A stretch of 8,535 nucleotides of DNA from Verrucomicrobiota bacterium (GTDB lineage: Bacteria > Verrucomicrobiota > Verrucomicrobiia > Chthoniobacterales > UBA10450): contig QHRC01000085.1 of assembly GCA_003219995.1 (NCBI GenBank), positions 1 through 8,535 on the forward strand, given 5' to 3'. The position numbers were made by a program, and so were the translations under genes. The first letter of the stretch is position 1. Every line of letters begins with the position of its first letter. The notes under the pieces were generated by a model. It searched no databases. It was given only the letters and a program-made list of their open reading frames with translations, and was not told the origin of the DNA. This document shows, piece after piece, positions 5,351 through 8,535 of this stretch.

Positions 5351-6694
5351 ATGAAGATTTGTTCATTGTCGATTTTGCTCTTGTTGATTTTGTCCGCGAT
5401 CCCGGGATTCCCGCAGCAAACACCGGAAAGTATGGCGGATGCGGAGCTGCCATCCCTGCTAGCGATCTACAAAGATCTCCACACACATCCGGAATTATCG
5501 ATGCACGAGGAGCGTTCGGCCGGGATTGTGGCGAAAGAATTGAAGCTGGCAGGCTGCGAAGTAACGGAGCACGTGGGCAAATACGATAAGCCAGGCCCGA
5601 GCTGCTTCGGCGTTATCGGTGTGATGAAGAATGGCGCCGGGCCGACCGTTCTCGTCCGCACAGATTTGGATGCGTTGCCCGTGCACGAGGAAACAGGCGT
5701 GCCCTACGCGAGCACCGTAACGACCAAGAGCGACGACGGTAAGGATGTGCCGGTCATGCACGCGTGCGGACACGACATTCACATGTCGACTCTCATCGGC
5801 ACTGCCCGCGCGCTCGCGAAATCAAAAGAGAAATGGCACGGCACGATTATTTTTGTCGGTCAACCGGCGGAAGAAACCGTCGGCGGCGCTCGAGCGTTGC
5901 TGCAAGATGGCCTCTACACGCGCTGGCCGAAGCCCAATTACGCGCTCGCGTTGCATGATGATGCTGAAATCGAGACCGGCAAAATCGGCGTGACCGAAGG
6001 GTACGCGTACGCGAATGTCGATTCAGTGGATGTCACCGTGCGCGGCGCGGGCGGACATGGCGCCTACCCGCACAAAACGAAGGATCCGATTGTTCTTTCC
6101 GCCGAGATGATTAACGCCTGGCAGACGATCGCGTCGCGCGAAAACAATCCGATCGATCCGCTCGTGATCACGGTTGGCTCGATTCACGGCGGGACAAAAC
6201 ACAACATCATCCCGGACGAAGTGAAGATGCAGCTGACTGTTCGCACCTATAAGAAAGAAGTGCGCGACAAGGTGCTCGCCGCGATCGATCGCATCGCAAA
6301 GGGTTGCGCCACGGCGGCTGGCCTTCCGCCCGACAAGATGCCGGATGTTCACGTGCGCCAGGATGAATCCACGGCCGCTACTTATAACAATCCCGAGCTG
6401 ACCAGGCGCGTCACCGCTGCGCTGAAGACTGCCCTCGGCAGCGATAAAATTATCGCGAAGGATCCCACAATGGGCGCTGAAGATTTTTGCGAATATAGCC
6501 TGCCGGATCATTCCGTTCCGGCATTCATGTTTAATGTCGGCGCAGTCGATCCGGCCAAGGCCGCCGAGTCGAAAAAAACTGGCACGCCGCTGCCGAGTTT
6601 GCATTCGAGCAAGTTTGCGCCCGTCCCCGAACCGACCATCCGCACCGGAATCATCGGCATGACGAGCGCGGTCTTGGACCTGGTGAAGAAATAA
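5351..6694 (+). CDS. Exported M20 family metallo-amidohydrolase/peptidase
   Basis: The 447-residue product is an M20 (M20D-type) zinc amidohydrolase, a family that cleaves N-acyl amino acids, hippurate-like compounds or dipeptides. A signal peptide (MKICSLSILLLLILSAIPGFPQQ) indicates export to the periplasm. Catalytic landmarks are in order: RTDLDALPV with D107, HACGHDIH with metal ligands C139 and H141, GQPAEET with E174/E175, ALHDD with H202, and LHSSKF with H418. The lid/dimerisation domain spans about 222-335 and contains GGHGAYPH (234-241) and HGGTKHNIIPD (279-289); MGAEDF lies at 374-379. Length and motif set look complete, so it should be active; the substrate is unknown. A C in HACGH and the PAEE.. 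pattern favour the aminoacylase/amidohydrolase branch. The ATG at 5351 gives the full signal peptide, but GCGGA sits directly against it, too close for a usual Shine-Dalgarno. It is transcribed away from the polymerase gene and toward ftsZ. Confidence 0.92.
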   Translation: MKICSLSILLLLILSAIPGFPQQTPESMADAELPSLLAIYKDLHTHPELSMHEERSAGIVAKELKLAGCEVTEHVGKYDKPGPSCFGVIGVMKNGAGPTVLVRTDLDALPVHEETGVPYASTVTTKSDDGKDVPVMHACGHDIHMSTLIGTARALAKSKEKWHGTIIFVGQPAEETVGGARALLQDGLYTRWPKPNYALALHDDAEIETGKIGVTEGYAYANVDSVDVTVRGAGGHGAYPHKTKDPIVLSAEMINAWQTIASRENNPIDPLVITVGSIHGGTKHNIIPDEVKMQLTVRTYKKEVRDKVLAAIDRIAKGCATAAGLPPDKMPDVHVRQDESTAATYNNPELTRRVTAALKTALGSDKIIAKDPTMGAEDFCEYSLPDHSVPAFMFNVGAVDPAKAAESKKTGTPLPSLHSSKFAPVPEPTIRTGIIGMTSAVLDLVKK

Positions 6695-6700
6695 CTCAGA

Positions 6701-6784
6701 TAGGGACGTTTCTCCGAGCCGTCCGTGACATTTGCTTGGAGATGAATAACCCGGATAAGTCGGACGTTTCGAGAAACGTCCCTA
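6701..6784. mobile_element. REPIN-like inverted-repeat element between convergent genes
   Basis: Outer arms TAGGGACGTTTCTC (6701-6714) and GAGAAACGTCCCTA (6771-6784) are perfectly complementary over 14 bases. Inside, GTCCG (6721-6725) pairs with CGGAC (6761-6765). The right end is also a palindrome on its own: GGACGTTTC (6762-6770), spacer GA, GAAACGTCC (6773-6781). On the minus strand that end reads GTAG followed by the GGACG palindrome, the classic REP layout; the left end has ATAG. It fills nearly all of the 109-base spacer between the stops of the M20 gene and ftsZ, so the hairpin could end transcription in both directions. Shared design with 403-458 suggests one repeat family. Confidence 0.6.
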
Positions 6785-6803
6785 CCTGTTAGGGATCGCG
6801 CGA

Positions 6804-8216
6804 TTATTTCACGCGAATATTTTTGCGGAGGAAGGTCGGGACATCAAGGTCCTGACCTTCGATGATTGTTGGCTCGCTTTTTTCGAAGCGACCGCGCGTG
6901 ACCGGCCCGAATTGCAAAACTTCCTGTTTAGCTTGCACATGCTTCTCAGCCGGAGGCGCTGGCTCCTTTACCGGCAGCGGTTTTTTCTTTGGACCAATCA
7001 GGCGCGGCGCGGGAACCGGTGGTTTGATTTCGGGCTCTGGCTCGACCGGCGGTATTTCAATCGGCGCCGGTGCTGCAACCGAAATTAAATTATCTGAAAT
7101 AGGACCGGCCTCGCTGCTTGCCGGCTCGGGTCCGCGGTCGATCTGGGGCTGCGGTTGCCGAGGTTGCTCCCAAACCGGCGGCAGCGGAGCGAGAATCGGT
7201 TCGCTCGTTGCGGATATTCCTGGCGACACAATTTCGCCATCCGCGACGAGCGAGCTGATAATCGTGACGCTCAAGCGGTTCCCCATCCTGCCGTCCACGG
7301 CTGTGCCGAAAAGGATTTGCGTGCGGTCGTTCACGTGACGTCCGAGTTCTTGCATCAAGATCTCCACTTCAGATAACGTCATGCCCGGGCCGCCCGCGAC
7401 TTGCACGAGCACGTGCGCCGCGTCCGCCAGCATTTTGCCTTTGTCCATGAGCGGATTTTTCAGCGCCTGCTTGAGCGCGTCATGCGCGCGGTTATCGGAG
7501 TCGGACTCACCGAAGCCGAACAGGCAACGGCCATTGTCGCTGCGCAACGCCCTGAGCAGATCGTCGAAGCCGATGCGGATAAGGCCAGGACGTTGAATCA
7601 AATTTACGATCGAGCGCACGCTTTGGCTGATGGTGATATCGGCGACGGCAAATGCCTGATGAATGCCGGCCTTCGGCGCAACCATGTCGCCCATCCGATC
7701 GTTCTCGAAACAGATAACAGCGTGCGCGATTTCGTTCAGTCGGACGAGCGCCTCCTGCGCTTGGGCGGCGCGCCGCTTGCCTTCGAACGAAAATGGGAGC
7801 GTGGCGAAAGCGATCACAAGCGAGCCGGCTTCACGCGCGAGTTGCGCGACCAGCGGCGCCGCACCGGAACCGGTCCCGCCGCCGAGGCCCGCACAGATAA
7901 AAATCAGGCGCGCATCGACCAGCGCCTGGCGGATTTCATCGGCCGATTCCACCGCCGCCTCGTAACCAAGCTCCGGATCGCCGCCCGCACCGAGGCCGCG
8001 CGTGACCGAACGGCCGAGCTGCACTTTGCGCGCCGCCACCGAACTGGCGAGTGATTGCACATCGGTATTGATGGCAATGAGATCGCTCTTTTCTATTCCG
8101 TCGAGCACGACGCGATCAAGCGCGTTCGAGCCGGCGCCGCCGATGCCTACGACTTTGATCGGGATAATTTCTTCTTCGCGTTCCGGCAGTGTGTAGTTGT
8201 GGCCGAGCTGAATCAT
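6804..8216 (-). CDS. ftsZ: Cell division protein FtsZ
   Basis: The 470-residue product is FtsZ, the tubulin-like GTPase that forms the Z-ring at midcell. GTP-binding parts are clear: VVGIGGAGSNALDRV (22-36), AINTD (48-52), the tubulin signature GGGTGSGAAP (112-121, Ser in place of the usual Thr in GTG), SFEGKRR (143-149) and ENDR (171-174). The T7 loop, usually GL.NVDFAD, reads GLIRIGFDD (211-219): Arg replaces Asn and Gly replaces the first catalytic Asp, while D219 keeps the second. The core ends near 330; a Pro/Glu-rich linker of about 120 residues follows, then the conserved C-terminal peptide DVPTFLRK (458-465) that binds FtsA, and a basic tail NIRVK. The ATG at 8216 has AAGGT seven bases upstream. 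ftsA precedes it after 162 bases, the usual division-cluster order. Identity is certain; normal GTPase rate is not. Confidence 0.97.
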   Translation of the reverse strand: MIQLGHNYTLPEREEEIIPIKVVGIGGAGSNALDRVVLDGIEKSDLIAINTDVQSLASSVAARKVQLGRSVTRGLGAGGDPELGYEAAVESADEIRQALVDARLIFICAGLGGGTGSGAAPLVAQLAREAGSLVIAFATLPFSFEGKRRAAQAQEALVRLNEIAHAVICFENDRMGDMVAPKAGIHQAFAVADITISQSVRSIVNLIQRPGLIRIGFDDLLRALRSDNGRCLFGFGESDSDNRAHDALKQALKNPLMDKGKMLADAAHVLVQVAGGPGMTLSEVEILMQELGRHVNDRTQILFGTAVDGRMGNRLSVTIISSLVADGEIVSPGISATSEPILAPLPPVWEQPRQPQPQIDRGPEPASSEAGPISDNLISVAAPAPIEIPPVEPEPEIKPPVPAPRLIGPKKKPLPVKEPAPPAEKHVQAKQEVLQFGPVTRGRFEKSEPTIIEGQDLDVPTFLRKNIRVK

Positions 8217-8268
8217 TTTGTTACCTTGTTGATCTTGTAATTATCGATCTTGGGCGCATTTCGGCTTC

Positions 8269-8356
8269 TGTCATTCCGAGCGCCGCTCCTGCGGGAAGCA
8301 ATCTCTCATTATTAGCAGCAATCCCGCAGTAGCGGGAGACTCCGCTCGACATGACA
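8269..8356. mobile_element. 88-bp inverted-repeat element in the ftsA-ftsZ spacer
   Basis: TGTCATTCCGAGCG (8269-8282) is complementary to CGCTCGACATGACA (8343-8356) at 12 of 14 positions. An inner stem, CTGCGGGA (8289-8296) with TCCCGCAG (8322-8329), is perfect. The transcript would fold into a long hairpin. The right end is related to the motif at 5318-5337. There is no ORF inside, so it is a non-autonomous MITE-like or palindromic repeat. It takes up over half of the 162-base gap between ftsA and ftsZ and could affect read-through or mRNA stability. It leaves the ftsZ Shine-Dalgarno intact. Confidence 0.55.
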
Positions 8357-8378
8357 ATTGTGGAAGCGTTGCCGGCGT

Positions 8379-8535
8379 TCATCGCATACCGCTGAAAAAT
8401 TTTCCGAAGATTCGGCTAAACCCTCTACGCGGCCGGTCTGCCTGCACCGCTTGCGCGTATTTGATCAACCCGATCCCGGTGGAAAATTGTGGGTTTTCGA
8501 ACGCGGAAGTGAGTCCGGACATGGTTTGGGCGTGG
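8379..8535 (-). CDS. ftsA: Cell division protein FtsA, C-terminal end (partial)
   Basis: On the minus strand a frame runs in from the right edge and ends at TGA (8381-8379), giving the last 51 codons of a gene. The peptide contains GLTSAFENPQFSTGIGLIKYAQA and ends RIFGKFFSGMR. The pattern of a conserved segment followed by (S/T)(T/A).(I/V)GL(I/L).YA matches the end of the FtsA actin-like ATPase domain, and the short basic/aromatic tail fits its membrane-targeting amphipathic helix. FtsA anchors FtsZ filaments to the membrane through the FtsZ C-terminal peptide. Its place directly upstream of ftsZ on the same strand supports the call. The start and the ATPase motifs lie outside the window. Confidence 0.85.
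   Translation of the reverse strand, partial: HAQTMSGLTSAFENPQFSTGIGLIKYAQAVQADRPRRGFSRIFGKFFSGMR

Noticed and set aside
6023..6604. Minus-strand 193-codon frame inside the M20 gene
   Set aside because: It is antisense to conserved M20 motifs (GGHGAYPH, HNIIPD, MGAEDF) and has no start signal or recognisable motif.
7401..8054. Plus-strand 217-codon frame opposite ftsZ
   Set aside because: It is a shadow of the FtsZ GTPase domain; GC-rich codons on one strand commonly leave such frames open.
8269..8356. CRISPR-like or tRNA-like reading of the folded spacer
   Set aside because: There are no regularly spaced repeats and no cloverleaf arms; the pattern is a single imperfect inverted repeat.

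Overview
The window looks like a chromosomal segment of a soil-type Verrucomicrobia bacterium, probably near Chthoniobacterales/Candidatus Udaeobacter. The evidence is the style of FtsZ and the end of FtsA, a family B DNA polymerase of the kind found in that phylum, a DUF4142 protein, and intergenic spacers carrying short interspersed repeats (10-bp CGCAGATT tracts, GTAG-headed palindromes, TGTCAT...ATGACA elements). This placement is inferred from recalled family features, not from a search. Every gap between genes is under 300 bases.

Layout, left to right. Minus strand 121-1561: a PAPS-type sulfotransferase-like protein lies 25 bases downstream of a secreted DUF4142 protein, probably one transcript. 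Minus strand 1716-2730: a secreted CHAP/NlpC-like cysteine hydrolase candidate is followed by a decayed copy of its own C-terminal half. Minus strand 2999-5173: a complete family B DNA polymerase. Plus strand 5351-6694: an exported M20 metallo-amidohydrolase, divergent from the polymerase. Minus strand 6804-8535: ftsZ preceded by the last 51 codons of ftsA, the end of a division gene cluster that continues beyond the right edge.

Functionally, the ftsA-ftsZ pair builds the cytokinetic Z-ring. The other genes are not an obvious pathway: two are exported hydrolases, one is an exported ferritin-like-domain protein, and one is an accessory polymerase. No RNA gene, CRISPR array, defence cassette or transposase is visible.

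Most notable points: (1) the polymerase keeps its polymerase motifs A, B and C, but two of its three exonuclease motifs have lost their catalytic residues, so it is predicted to lack proofreading; (2) a 45-56 bp double-palindrome element resembling a REPIN sits exactly in frame inside the sulfotransferase gene, and a second element of like architecture lies between the M20 gene and ftsZ; (3) FtsZ has a non-canonical T7 catalytic loop; (4) an 88-bp inverted-repeat element sits in the ftsA-ftsZ spacer and shares an end motif with the leader of the M20 gene.
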